Assembly (NCBI GenBank): GCA_011046295.1
Contig: DSAV01000127.1
Location: 1 to 15,262, forward strand
Direction of reading: 5' to 3'
From: Deltaproteobacteria bacterium
Lineage (GTDB): Bacteria > Desulfobacterota > Syntrophia > Syntrophales > Smithellaceae
Length of the DNA: 15,262 nucleotides
The position numbers and the translations under genes were made by a program. Shown here one piece after another: positions 1-7,890 of the stretch (position 1 is its first letter; each line of letters starts with the position of its first letter). A model generated the notes under the pieces. That model saw only the letters and a program-made list of their open reading frames with translations. It searched no databases and was not told the DNA's origin.

Positions 1-94
1 CTTTTCCTTCAATTAAATTTTTCGCGGATTCCGGAGCGCTCCAACCAAGCGTGGTTACCGCGCCCCAACCGCGCACGTAAATATCTGTGCTCAC
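1..94 (-). CDS. Beta-ketoacyl-ACP synthase, N-terminal fragment (cut by left window edge)
   Basis: A reading frame opens with GTG at 94 and stays open to base 1, giving 31 visible residues. Near the start it reads VRGWGAVTTLGW, which matches the N-terminal strand and turn of FabF/FabB-type condensing enzymes (the G-x-G-x-V/L-T-P-L-G pattern). Such enzymes extend an acyl chain on an acyl carrier protein by decarboxylative condensation with malonyl-ACP. The GTG overlaps the stop of the upstream carrier protein gene by four bases (GTGA), and an AAGG ribosome site lies seven bases before it, so translation is probably coupled. A ketosynthase directly after its ACP fits the pathway. The active-site Cys-His-His residues lie outside the window, so activity and subfamily (chain elongation versus chain-length factor) cannot be judged. 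Confidence 0.72.
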   Translation of the reverse strand, partial: MSTDIYVRGWGAVTTLGWSAPESAKNLIEGK

Positions 95-402
95 TTTTTA
101 ACCTTGGGCGCGTTTATGACAAAATCTGCAAGCGTATTGAAATCCTGCATCGCTTTGGCCGCGGTAGAAGCGTTTTTCAACTCCACTCCAAACTGATATC
201 TGAGCTCCATTGCTATCTCCATGGCATCAAGGCTGTCCAGTTTAAGCGGCCCGTCTCCGCCGATAAAAGGAACATCAGTAGGCACATCCTTCGGATCCAC
301 ATCATTTATTTCACAAGCCTTGATAACCAGTTCCTTAAGCTTGAAAATCAACTCGTCTCTTGAGGCCACATTTAATTCTTTATACGCCTGTTCTAAATCC
401 AT
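91..402 (-). CDS. Acyl carrier protein
   Basis: This 103-residue protein carries the growing acyl chain on a phosphopantetheine arm. The attachment site is visible as LDSLDAME with Ser57, the usual D-S-L motif of carrier proteins, followed by an acidic helix. It is somewhat longer than the roughly 80 residues of housekeeping AcpP, with an N-terminal extension before the first helix and a Lys-rich tail, as is common in secondary-metabolite ACPs. The ATG at 402 is preceded by a strong GGAAGGAG ribosome site about seven bases upstream. It overlaps the end of the ABC permease gene by ten bases and its stop overlaps the ketosynthase start. Its position between transporter and ketosynthase makes it the likely chain carrier for the pathway and a candidate partner of the BtrH-like acyltransferase. 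Confidence 0.93.
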   Translation of the reverse strand: MDLEQAYKELNVASRDELIFKLKELVIKACEINDVDPKDVPTDVPFIGGDGPLKLDSLDAMEIAMELRYQFGVELKNASTAAKAMQDFNTLADFVINAPKVKK

Positions 403-1514
403 TTAACTCTCCTTCCCGCGATATAAAAGCAGATTCCTGCAAATAGTGTCAATACAATTAATTTTGGCAATATTACACTAAATGCCGCGTCGCGTAAAAA
501 AATATCCAGATAAGCCTGATGCGCCCAGTATATCGGCGATATCATCGCCAGTTTCTTCATGAATACCGGCATGGCAAAGTACGGAACCATGATGCCGCCC
601 AGCACGGCCATCAGAATGGCGCCTGTCGCGGCCATCGTTGACGCCTGCTCGTGCGTGCGCACCAGCACCGCAACAAGCACGCCAAAACCTGTTGTGGCGG
701 CGGCAACAACGAGCGTCACTGGAATCATATATCCGGGATTTTCTCCCAGGTGAAAAGATGTGCCGATGAAATACGGCGCGATAAGAACTCCGACTACCAT
801 CATTAAAAAAAACTGCACAACATTTATTATATAATAGGGAATGGTTTTCCCCAGCGCAACCAAATCAGTGCTTACCGCGTAAGTAAAAAGCCGCTGCAGA
901 GTTCCATCATTTTTTTCCTTTAAAAAACCCGTGGACATGGGAATGGCGATGAAAAACATCGCGAATATCGCATAAGCCGGAACTGTCTGTTGAATAGGGC
1001 TGGGAACGTACCGGTTAGGTTTTTCTTTCTCCACAATTAAACTGGCCACCACCGCTTCCAAGTTGTCTATACCCATCACAACTTCAACTGTCAAGCTGGT
1101 TAACACCGTACGGATGGCTAATTTGTAACCGTAATCAAGCACCGGATCGAAACTGATTTCCACCGGCTTTTCTCCGGAATCAAAACCTTCGGGAATTATT
1201 ACCAGCGCCTGCGCCTTGCCCAACTCGAAAATCCGGTCTCTGTCCATATCCTCCGGAAGCTCAACTCGTCTAAACAGCTTGTCGTCCTGAATTTTTTCCT
1301 CCAGCATGTTCGCCCTGGGCAAGTTGCTTTCATTTTCTATAACCAGCGGAATTTGCCTTTCGTACAACCTTTCCGTATAGACTCCCTGCAGCGCCAGCGT
1401 CATGAAAAATATCAACGCCACCGGCATAAAGAAAAGAAGCATAATCGTCTGCCAGTCGCGCAGCAAAATCAAAACTTCTTTTTTGAATAATTCTTTCAGC
1501 TTCCTCAAAAACAT
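393..1514 (-). CDS. ABC-2 type transporter permease
   Basis: A 373-residue inner-membrane protein with the layout of ABC-2 (DrrB-like) permeases. A short basic N-terminal cytoplasmic segment leads into one membrane helix at about residues 23-43. A large extracytoplasmic domain follows (about 44-180), then five or six hydrophobic helices packed into the last 190 residues. The segment KEKNDGTLQRLF, around residue 200, is the family's conserved cytoplasmic coupling region. ABC-2 exporters of this kind move lipids, polyketides or drugs. It starts 18 bases after the stop of the ABC ATPase gene, so the two form one exporter, working either as a homodimer of this subunit or with a second permease outside the window. 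The substrate is unknown; the adjacent ACP and BtrH-like gene suggest an acylated product. Confidence 0.93.
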   Translation of the reverse strand: MFLRKLKELFKKEVLILLRDWQTIMLLFFMPVALIFFMTLALQGVYTERLYERQIPLVIENESNLPRANMLEEKIQDDKLFRRVELPEDMDRDRIFELGKAQALVIIPEGFDSGEKPVEISFDPVLDYGYKLAIRTVLTSLTVEVVMGIDNLEAVVASLIVEKEKPNRYVPSPIQQTVPAYAIFAMFFIAIPMSTGFLKEKNDGTLQRLFTYAVSTDLVALGKTIPYYIINVVQFFLMMVVGVLIAPYFIGTSFHLGENPGYMIPVTLVVAAATTGFGVLVAVLVRTHEQASTMAATGAILMAVLGGIMVPYFAMPVFMKKLAMISPIYWAHQAYLDIFLRDAAFSVILPKLIVLTLFAGICFYIAGRRVKWI

Positions 1515-1532
1515 ATTGAATCTTTATCCTCT

Positions 1533-2276
1533 TCAGTAATCACGCAATGCGCATCCGGTCTTTTCCAGAAAGAATTTTTCCAGGTTGCCAATCTCTTTCA
1601 TCTCCCCGGAAAAAATCACGCAACCTTTATCCGCGACAGTTACCACGGCACACAGGCGCTGCGCCTCATCCATTATATGCGTACACAACAAAATGGTCAC
1701 GCCGGCAGCGTTCATTCTCTTGAGCGTTTCATAAATATGATTGCGGCTCTGTGGATCGACACCTACAGTGGGTTCATCCAGCAATAAAAGCCTGGGTGAA
1801 TGCATCAGAGCGACAGCGAGATTAAGACGGCGCAGCATGCCGCCGGAGTAAGTGGAAACTCTTTTTTTCGCGTAAGATAAAAGACCCGTTTCCTCCAGGA
1901 CTTCCCCGGAACGCTGTTTTATTTTATCATCAGACAGGCCGGCCATGACACCGAAGACACGCAGGTTTTCCAGCGCGGTAAGCGTTGTGTATACAGATAT
2001 GGGCTGTGGCGCGTAACCGATATTACTCAGGACATCCTTGTCCGAATTTTTACGCCCGAAAATAGCCACCTCGCCCTTATAATTTCTCATCTGCCCGGTA
2101 ATTAAACGCATCAACGTTGTTTTTCCCGCGCCGTTGGGCCCTAAAAGCGCGTGAAACCGGCCGCTTTCCACGGTCATGGAAAAATCACGCAAAGCATATT
2201 CTTGCGTTTTCCCTACGGATTTCCCCGGTTGGTCATTATACGAAAATGTTATATTGGAAATTTCCAGCGCTTTCAT
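1533..2276 (-). CDS. ABC transporter ATP-binding protein
   Basis: This 247-residue protein is the nucleotide-binding subunit of the ABC-2 exporter encoded just downstream. All the motifs of a working ATPase are present and in order: Walker A GPNGAGKTT at 46-54, Q-loop Gln91, the signature YSGGM at 143-147, Walker B LLLLDE at 163-168 with the catalytic Glu, and the switch His200 in CTHIMDEA. A slightly long N-terminal loop (residues 14-27) precedes the aromatic A-loop region. The family resembles the NodI/CcmA/DrrA group of export ATPases. Its ATG overlaps the stop of the BtrH-like gene by four bases (ATGA), strong evidence that acyl transfer and export are expressed together. Confidence 0.96.
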   Translation of the reverse strand: MKALEISNITFSYNDQPGKSVGKTQEYALRDFSMTVESGRFHALLGPNGAGKTTLMRLITGQMRNYKGEVAIFGRKNSDKDVLSNIGYAPQPISVYTTLTALENLRVFGVMAGLSDDKIKQRSGEVLEETGLLSYAKKRVSTYSGGMLRRLNLAVALMHSPRLLLLDEPTVGVDPQSRNHIYETLKRMNAAGVTILLCTHIMDEAQRLCAVVTVADKGCVIFSGEMKEIGNLEKFFLEKTGCALRDY

Positions 2277-3307
2277 GCCTTGAGTTTCCTTGCCACTTTA
2301 TCCAAGTTTTTAAAAAGCTGTTCTTCGCGCCCCGCGCAAATCAGCATCAGCCCGCCGGCCTTGGCGAAATTATCTTCGCTCTGTCCCCTGTTTTTCACAA
2401 TACGCGCGGAAACAACGGCAAATTCACGCCAGATGTCGCCGATGGCCGTCATCTCTTGGGATAACCGGGCTAATTCATCCGAAGCGAAAATCTCGGCGGC
2501 TTCCTGTAAAAAAGCGGCATACATAAACCTGAACCCCGCGCCGCCTGTCCCCACTTCTTCCTGCATCCGCACCACATTGGCCAGGCGACGGCAGGCTTCC
2601 TTTACACCTAGTTTGTCCGGACTTTTGACGATACTCTTTGCCAAATATCTCATCCCTCTTATTCCGACAAAGGGAAAGGGTATTCTCAGCATCATATTGC
2701 AGGAATCCTTCATCCCTTCAATGCACGCTCGCCGGAAATCGGGGTTATCCGAAACAGTCTTGGCGTAATACATGAATCCCTTCGGCTCGAGCGGCCCTTT
2801 GGCGAAACGGGCTCTTTCCAAATCTTCGGCCGGGCAGTCCACCGGATGGTCCAGAACCGGATCGCTGATGCGAAATCCGTCTTCAATTTCACGCAAAACA
2901 ATTATATTGTGGCCGTTGAACTGAAAACGAAAACGCTCGGGAAAATAACTAAGCCAGTAAATATTTGTCGTTAAACCGACAATGTGACTTTCCTGAAGCG
3001 CGCTTCTCAGCGCCGCCATGCCTTTTTTCCGGTTGCGGTATTTTTTGGTAAAAAATTTCCCTCCCAGGCGTTTGGCGACTTTGGGAAAAAGGGTTCTGGG
3101 CCGGGAGCGAAACGTGGTAATGGGCAGCCCTACCCATTTAACAAAAGGGAAATGACCAAAAAAAATGCCGCTGCCGATGCCGAAAACCATGGCTTCGGAA
3201 ACGTCCACGCCTTTATCCCTGAACAGGGCGGAGGTAACACCGCTTTCACAATGCGCCGCATGTTGATGAATAAAAGGTTTACTGCTGACTGTTATTTCTG
3301 CTTTCAT
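2273..3307 (-). CDS. BtrH-like ACP-dependent acyltransferase (BtrH_N plus DUF4872-type)
   Basis: A 344-residue protein resembling the family named after BtrH, which in butirosin biosynthesis moves an acyl group from a carrier protein onto an aminoglycoside amine. The N-terminal half shows the expected papain-like arrangement: HQHAAHCESG with candidate nucleophile Cys20, then NGHNIIV with His133, then RISDP with Asp149. The C-terminal 170 residues are helical, as in the DUF4872 part of these proteins. It begins immediately after the stop of the 140-residue gene (TAA then ATG, no spacer) and overlaps the ABC ATPase start. With an ACP three genes downstream, a role in transferring a finished chain from ACP to an amine or hydroxyl acceptor before export is reasonable but inferred. 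The family call rests on memory of its pattern, not on a search. Confidence 0.75.
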   Translation of the reverse strand: MKAEITVSSKPFIHQHAAHCESGVTSALFRDKGVDVSEAMVFGIGSGIFFGHFPFVKWVGLPITTFRSRPRTLFPKVAKRLGGKFFTKKYRNRKKGMAALRSALQESHIVGLTTNIYWLSYFPERFRFQFNGHNIIVLREIEDGFRISDPVLDHPVDCPAEDLERARFAKGPLEPKGFMYYAKTVSDNPDFRRACIEGMKDSCNMMLRIPFPFVGIRGMRYLAKSIVKSPDKLGVKEACRRLANVVRMQEEVGTGGAGFRFMYAAFLQEAAEIFASDELARLSQEMTAIGDIWREFAVVSARIVKNRGQSEDNFAKAGGLMLICAGREEQLFKNLDKVARKLKA

Positions 3308-3730
3308 TTAAAGCTTTCGTCCTTTCTCTACTGTATTTTTCGGCACAGTTTTCAGTTCTTCCAAACTTAAGGCCAACGCCTGCGCGTAACGCGCCAGCAC
3401 AGAATCTCCGAGCTTGGCAAATATTTCGGGGCGAAAATGCCTTTTTACCCGAAAAACGGCAATACCTGCCGTTTTTCCCAAAATAGAGGGGTTCATCTGG
3501 CGGTTCTCCATATGATAACAAAGCGGGCTTTTAAAACCAGCAAGCGCCGCCTGTCTGGTTTCTTCCAGCTGCGCGGCCAATTCTTCAACAGCCAGGCTGT
3601 TGACAACGGCTTCATCGTTCCAGCCGGTACTGGTCACAACGACATACTTTCCTTCGTCGTTGAGCGCGTAACAGGCGCGTTTTTCTCCTTCATAATATGT
3701 AATGTCCTGCGGCACTTCCTTAACTTTCAT
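3308..3730 (-). CDS. Conserved-looking small protein of unknown function, 140 aa
   Basis: I do not recognise this family. The protein is soluble, with no signal peptide or membrane helix. The N-terminal 45 residues look like a beta-rich region (YYEGEKRACYAL, KYVVVTSTGW), followed by a helix at about 46-64 rich in Glu, Ala and Gln. A striking block, CYHMENRQMN at 71-80, then GIAVFRVKRHF at 89-99, is dense in Cys, His, Arg and aromatic residues and looks like a conserved site. The tail is helical (LARYAQALALSLEELK) and basic at the end. Cys20, Cys71 and His73 could bind a metal or act in catalysis, but nothing proves it. A GAGG ribosome site sits seven bases before the ATG. The stop touches the start of the BtrH-like gene, so it is likely a partner of that enzyme. 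Confidence 0.82.
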   Translation of the reverse strand: MKVKEVPQDITYYEGEKRACYALNDEGKYVVVTSTGWNDEAVVNSLAVEELAAQLEETRQAALAGFKSPLCYHMENRQMNPSILGKTAGIAVFRVKRHFRPEIFAKLGDSVLARYAQALALSLEELKTVPKNTVEKGRKL

Positions 3731-3826
3731 AATCTGACCTCATCTTATCCTTGCAAACGATAAATAAATATGTCTTCTTACACTAAATATTACCGCAAAA
3801 CAAAGAAATTAAGGCGCGCTAATTGC
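3731..3826 (-). other. 96-base spacer before the 140-aa gene; possible internal promoter region
   Basis: One of the two longest gaps in the block. It is AT-rich and contains no open frame of note. On the coding strand a TTGTTT element is followed after 17 bases by TAAGAA, a poor match to a sigma-70 promoter, and a GAGG ribosome site lies close to the next ATG. No GC-rich hairpin with a U-tract is seen, so there is no evidence for termination here. The gap separates the exporter/LpxL-like genes from the BtrH-like/ABC/ACP sub-block and could allow separate expression of the latter. Confidence 0.3.
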
Positions 3827-4723
3827 TCAGTAATTGTTTTTGTTGATTTTTCCCCCTAAAAAAGGCTCGAAATGATGCCACTCAAAGGGATGAGCCCGAA
3901 CATAAGCCGCCAGTTCATCGGCATACGCCTGCGCCGAAGCCTCAACCTCTTTCTTTCTTAGCTCACGCGTCGAGGCGATAACATAACGACCCTTAGATAC
4001 TTTTACATGATATTTGCCGAAAGCTTTTTCATATACAAAAAAAGTCATCAACGGCGCGCCGGTCATTAACGCGAACAAGTGAGGCGTATCCGGCAACCTG
4101 ACTTCATGCCCCAAAAATTCCACGGTGACAAAACTCTGATTGCCCCAGAGCCTGTCGCCGGTCATGAAAACAATACCGCCTTCGCGCAAAAAATTTATTC
4201 CTTCGAGCAGGGCAAAAGGAGATTTTTCGTTTTCCTCGGTGGTTACTATTCTGATGCCGCTTTCGGCCATTTTTCCCTTGTGAATTTTTTCCACCTGTTC
4301 TTTATGCTTTGCTTTGGCGCCCAGATAAAGCATAATCGGCATTCCTTTATGCTTAAGCCTTTGCGCCGCTAATTCCCAATTGCCTACATGCGACATCACC
4401 ACTACCGCGCCTGTTTTCTTTTCCACCGCTTCATCCAGGTGCTCCTGGCCTTCTCTGATAAATTCAATCTCATCTTCCCTGAAGTGAATGAATCTGTGCA
4501 CATAGACATTGGTAAAATTGTGATACTGCATCCAGGCGCAGCATAAATGATAAAAAAACCCTCTGCCGGCAAAAAGCGCGCGGTAGAATTTAATACTTTG
4601 CGCCACACGCGCCGGAAAAAGAAAAAAATAACCGGTGGCGATAAACCAGGAAAAAGTGCGGAAAAACCACACTCCCCATTTACGGGAAAAGTAAGCAGCA
4701 AGATAGTAAGATAATTTTTTCAT
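3827..4723 (-). CDS. LpxL/HtrB-like lysophospholipid acyltransferase
   Basis: A 298-residue inner-membrane-associated acyltransferase of the lipid A biosynthesis (LpxL/LpxM) superfamily. These enzymes transfer an acyl chain from acyl-ACP to a hydroxyl on a lipid or sugar. A hydrophobic N-terminal segment (about 24-40) anchors it. The catalytic H-x4-E box is SHVGNWE with His112 and Glu117. Later family blocks are present: MTGDR at 187-191, LPDTP at 210-214 and TGAPL at 221-225. Length is typical for LpxL proteins (about 300). It lies 37 bases after the exporter-methyltransferase gene. APE-type clusters regularly carry such an enzyme, thought to load the polyene onto a lipid or sugar anchor. 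Here the acceptor is unknown; a housekeeping lipid A role is less likely given the neighbours. The ribosome site is weak. Confidence 0.9.
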   Translation of the reverse strand: MKKLSYYLAAYFSRKWGVWFFRTFSWFIATGYFFLFPARVAQSIKFYRALFAGRGFFYHLCCAWMQYHNFTNVYVHRFIHFREDEIEFIREGQEHLDEAVEKKTGAVVVMSHVGNWELAAQRLKHKGMPIMLYLGAKAKHKEQVEKIHKGKMAESGIRIVTTEENEKSPFALLEGINFLREGGIVFMTGDRLWGNQSFVTVEFLGHEVRLPDTPHLFALMTGAPLMTFFVYEKAFGKYHVKVSKGRYVIASTRELRKKEVEASAQAYADELAAYVRAHPFEWHHFEPFLGGKINKNNY

Positions 4724-4760
4724 CTCAATATTTAATCTTTATGAATTTTGTAGTCTCTTC

Positions 4761-7700
4761 TTAAACTGGCTTCTTCCCGACAAACCATTTTTCTTCAACA
4801 CCCTCCGTTGGCGAAGAGTTAAGAAAGACATCAAATCCGGCGGCTTTCATAAAATCAACTATTTCCGATTCATCCCTGAATCTGTTTGGCGCGCGGGTTA
4901 TTTTTAATCTGATTATTTCCATCCAGCGCTTCCAGGGAGCTCTTCTTTCGGATGGAATGGTCGTCCGAATCAACAGCGTGCCGCCTTTTTCCAGTTTCTC
5001 ATAAATACGCCCGAGCGCACGCCTTACCTCATTATCGTTAATGAGATGCAGCATATCCAGCATCAGGACGTAATCGACATTACCATCAACCGCGGGCAAA
5101 TCGGGAGACCTCCCCACTTCCACCGTGCCGCGCTTGCCAATCACGCGCGAAGCAATCAAGACACGCTCTTCATCCGGCTCCAAGCCATAAACCCTGGCTT
5201 CCGGATAAACTTCCAAAAGCCACACGGCGGGAACTCCGTAGCCGCAGCCGATGTCAATAATTTTACGCGGATTTTTCACGTATTTATCCAACTCGGAAAA
5301 CATCGGGTCCAGCATCATTTTAAAACGCGCGAAAATCCGCGGATAGCCGGGCAGGTGCCGGTAGCGAAAAATCGCGCGGCGGAAATGTTCCTTTGATCCC
5401 GGCAAAACAGCGCCTGTGGGATACACGACCGGCGCGAATATTTTTTTCATCATGGAAGGCAAGATAAAAAAAGTGCCGATGAATGAATAAGTTATGCCAA
5501 AAAAAGAAGTCAACCCGATACTGCGCAATAAATTGTGCTGGGCAAGGGCCAAAACGCCAAAACCAATCAGCGTGGTCGATGCCGCCATGAACATGGCCAG
5601 CTTTATCGTGTCTATGGCCGGATGGTCATTATCCGGATAGCGCTGATAATTGCAAACATAGTAAATAGCGTAGTCAATTCCCATTCCCATAATGACAATC
5701 CACAGCATTATGCTGGGAATGTCCAGCGGATGGCCGATAAGTTTGAGCGTGCCCAGAGTCGCCACCAGCGCGAAGGATATCGGAGTAAGCACCGCCAGCG
5801 ATAAATGCCAATCCAGATGAAATAAAAAGACGACCAACACAATACCGATGCTTATTATCAGGGCGATTTCTATGAAAATGCTTTTCAGAAAATCCCCCAG
5901 CCTCTTATTGAATAAATCAACATCAAATACCTTGGCTATATTCGCGGAAGCCAGCCGCGTGTAGAATTTTTCACCGTCGTAATTTTTCCCGGTATTGAGC
6001 ATGCTTAGCTGCGTGTAGCCGCCGGGCTTTTTCGCAATCCCCATCATTTCAAAATACTGGGCGGGAATTTCCGCGGAACCGGAATATTCGCTCTTTATTA
6101 TTTCCCAAAACGGTTCAAATGCTCCGGGCACGAAACCAAATTCCCGCGCCGCCGCATCGACATCTCGTTTCAGGCGCGCCAGACGCTCATCGTGCCAGAA
6201 ACCGCGCCAGGCTTCGTAATTGCTCTGTCTCTTGTGCTCCGACGGAAACAATACCGCAGGAAGAAACATATCTGAGAGAACCTCCGCCTCCAAATCCGCG
6301 GACAGAAATTCCATCAATTCATCGTTTTTCTTCTGCAGCTGTGCCATGCTTGCCGCTTCCAAAAAAATGTAACACTTTCCGGAAAAATCACCCCAGGTCT
6401 TTTGCAATTTTTCTTCGGCGGCAATGGTTTGGGGCTTCATGGAATTCATCGCGCTGATATCGACATGAAACAGGGGCTTGGCAAAAAACAACATAAAGGC
6501 CGCAAAAATTATTACCGTGACAACCTTCCACCTGGCCGGTGCAGCAATTTTTCTTACCGCTTTCATCAACACCGGATTTGTCTGGCGGCCCGACGGAGGC
6601 ATATAAGGAAAAATTTTGGGGAAAATAAAGTGAACGAAAAGAAGAGCAAAAGTCGCGCCCAGCGCCGCGAACACGCCGATCTCCGCCAGAATTTTGAAAT
6701 CGCTGATCAGCAGAAGCAAAAAAGCGCCCAGCGTGGTCAGCACGGACAAAAGTTCCGCCGACCATAGCTGCCGCGCCACGCGCTTGCCGTAAGTTTCTTC
6801 CGCGCGGTCAAGAAACAGCAGATAGGTCAGCGCCAAATCCACAGTAAAAGCCATAATCGCCCCGCCGAAACCAATCGCCAGCATGGAGACGGACTCAAAT
6901 AAAAAAGAGCAGATGAATAACGCGGTAATCGCTCCTACCACCGAAGGCAGCAGAGCCAAAAGGCCGATTAAAGGACGCGGAAAAGTAAAAATGAGCAGCA
7001 AGGCTATCCCGATAGTCGTCAGCATAATCGCCAGCCTGGTGTCGCGCTTGGCAATGCTCTCATTATCCAGCGCCGCGCGATAAGCTCCGCCGGCATTAAT
7101 GGAATAATTGCCGCGCGGCAACTCAGGATGTGATTGCAGCTGCCGCTCAATGTCGCTTAACAATTCCTGGATTTTTACCGCCTTTTTCGTGTCCGTGCCG
7201 GAACCGTCGATATGTGCGATAATCAAAGCGTGCCGGCCGTCAGCCGAAATTAACTGTCCCTGATAAAATTGCGCTTTATCCGAGGGAAGCAGGGCGGACA
7301 TCCGCTGAAGGATGATTCCGGAAAATCCCAGCGGATCTTTGGCAATCATCTCCGCCCGCCCGATGCCCTCGAGATGTTCCAGCGAGCGCCTGGTTTCGGC
7401 AAACGTATCGCGAATATTTTCTGTTTCCAACAGCGGTTTTATTTTTTCATCAAGCTCCCCGGCGCCAAACAAAACGGGCAGATTTTCCATCACATAAGAA
7501 ACAAGCCCGGCAAAATGTTGCGCGTCATCACCGAGTCCTGTTTTTATGAAATAACCGCTCTGGTCGAGTTTAGTCTCAACTATTTGCGCCGCCCGGACAA
7601 GGCCCTCCCGGCTTGCGCCGTCGAACTCAACGTCCACGAATATTTTATCCTGAATGGGCAGATGCCTGATGATTTGCCGCGCGTCGGCCAGAACCGGATC

Positions 7701-7832
7701 GGCCTGCGGCATAGATTCCAAAATATCCGTTTCAATGTTCAGATGGCCTGATTCCCAGACAAAGAAAAGCGTGACAACCAAAAGCACAATCAGAACAATC
7801 GGCCATCTTATTTGATATTTACGCTTCGACAT
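4761..7832 (-). CDS. MMPL/RND-type exporter fused to a C-terminal SAM-dependent methyltransferase
   Basis: A 1023-residue fusion. Residues 1-800 form an RND-superfamily MMPL lipid exporter: a membrane helix near 10-26, a large periplasmic loop to about 265, a helix bundle, a second single helix near 436-452, a second loop to about 648, and a second bundle. The proton-relay position in the second half is GMGIDYAIY (Asp720-Tyr721); the first-half counterpart is FTVDLALTY (Asp332 followed by Leu). Residues about 806-1023 are a class I methyltransferase: motif I IIDIGCGYG at 858-866, acidic strand end GLEPDEERV near 883-891, and a DMLHLIND block. The methyltransferase would sit in the cytoplasm. 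I prefer ATG at 7832 over an upstream in-frame TTG at 7844, which has no ribosome site. In APE-type clusters both activities occur but usually as separate genes. The substrate is inferred to be the pathway's lipid. Confidence 0.94.
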   Translation of the reverse strand: MSKRKYQIRWPIVLIVLLVVTLFFVWESGHLNIETDILESMPQADPVLADARQIIRHLPIQDKIFVDVEFDGASREGLVRAAQIVETKLDQSGYFIKTGLGDDAQHFAGLVSYVMENLPVLFGAGELDEKIKPLLETENIRDTFAETRRSLEHLEGIGRAEMIAKDPLGFSGIILQRMSALLPSDKAQFYQGQLISADGRHALIIAHIDGSGTDTKKAVKIQELLSDIERQLQSHPELPRGNYSINAGGAYRAALDNESIAKRDTRLAIMLTTIGIALLLIFTFPRPLIGLLALLPSVVGAITALFICSFLFESVSMLAIGFGGAIMAFTVDLALTYLLFLDRAEETYGKRVARQLWSAELLSVLTTLGAFLLLLISDFKILAEIGVFAALGATFALLFVHFIFPKIFPYMPPSGRQTNPVLMKAVRKIAAPARWKVVTVIIFAAFMLFFAKPLFHVDISAMNSMKPQTIAAEEKLQKTWGDFSGKCYIFLEAASMAQLQKKNDELMEFLSADLEAEVLSDMFLPAVLFPSEHKRQSNYEAWRGFWHDERLARLKRDVDAAAREFGFVPGAFEPFWEIIKSEYSGSAEIPAQYFEMMGIAKKPGGYTQLSMLNTGKNYDGEKFYTRLASANIAKVFDVDLFNKRLGDFLKSIFIEIALIISIGIVLVVFLFHLDWHLSLAVLTPISFALVATLGTLKLIGHPLDIPSIMLWIVIMGMGIDYAIYYVCNYQRYPDNDHPAIDTIKLAMFMAASTTLIGFGVLALAQHNLLRSIGLTSFFGITYSFIGTFFILPSMMKKIFAPVVYPTGAVLPGSKEHFRRAIFRYRHLPGYPRIFARFKMMLDPMFSELDKYVKNPRKIIDIGCGYGVPAVWLLEVYPEARVYGLEPDEERVLIASRVIGKRGTVEVGRSPDLPAVDGNVDYVLMLDMLHLINDNEVRRALGRIYEKLEKGGTLLIRTTIPSERRAPWKRWMEIIRLKITRAPNRFRDESEIVDFMKAAGFDVFLNSSPTEGVEEKWFVGKKPV

Positions 7833-7858
7833 ACAGACCCGCAAACTGTTGTATTTTT

Positions 7859-7890
7859 ATATGTTTTATCCTTTTATTCATAAAACATAT
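7859..7890. promoter_or_regulatory. Perfect 11-bp inverted repeat in the gap before the exporter gene
   Basis: Between the glycosyltransferase stop and the exporter start, ATATGTTTTAT at 7859-7869 is repeated inverted as ATAAAACATAT at 7880-7890, with a ten-base loop. The hairpin is AT-only but for one G/C pair in each arm and is not followed by a U-tract in the coding direction, so it does not look like an intrinsic terminator. It lies 27 bases before the ATG at 7832. A TTGTCA element on the coding strand at 7907-7902 with TATGAA at 7882-7877 (19-base spacing) could be a weak promoter overlapping one arm. It may be an operator for a dimeric regulator or an mRNA hairpin; the choice cannot be made from sequence alone. 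Confidence 0.4.

Noticed and set aside
3665..3730. Idea that the 140-aa protein is a DNA-binding regulator because its tail (ARYAQALALSLEEL) resembles the end of an XRE helix-turn-helix domain.
   Set aside because: The preceding residues do not show a recognition helix or the usual domain order, so the likeness is limited to one amphipathic helix.
3827..4723. Annotation as housekeeping lipid A acyltransferase LpxL.
   Set aside because: Family membership is clear, but no lipid A gene is nearby and the genes around it are a natural-product set, so the specific name was not applied.
7269..7751. A 160-codon open frame on the plus strand.
   Set aside because: It is antisense to the periplasmic-loop part of the exporter gene, has no recognisable motif, and its amino acid make-up (rich in Arg, His, Gln, Phe) is typical of a shadow frame. 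The same holds for the other plus-strand frames in the window, including 2151-2768 and 14220-14834.
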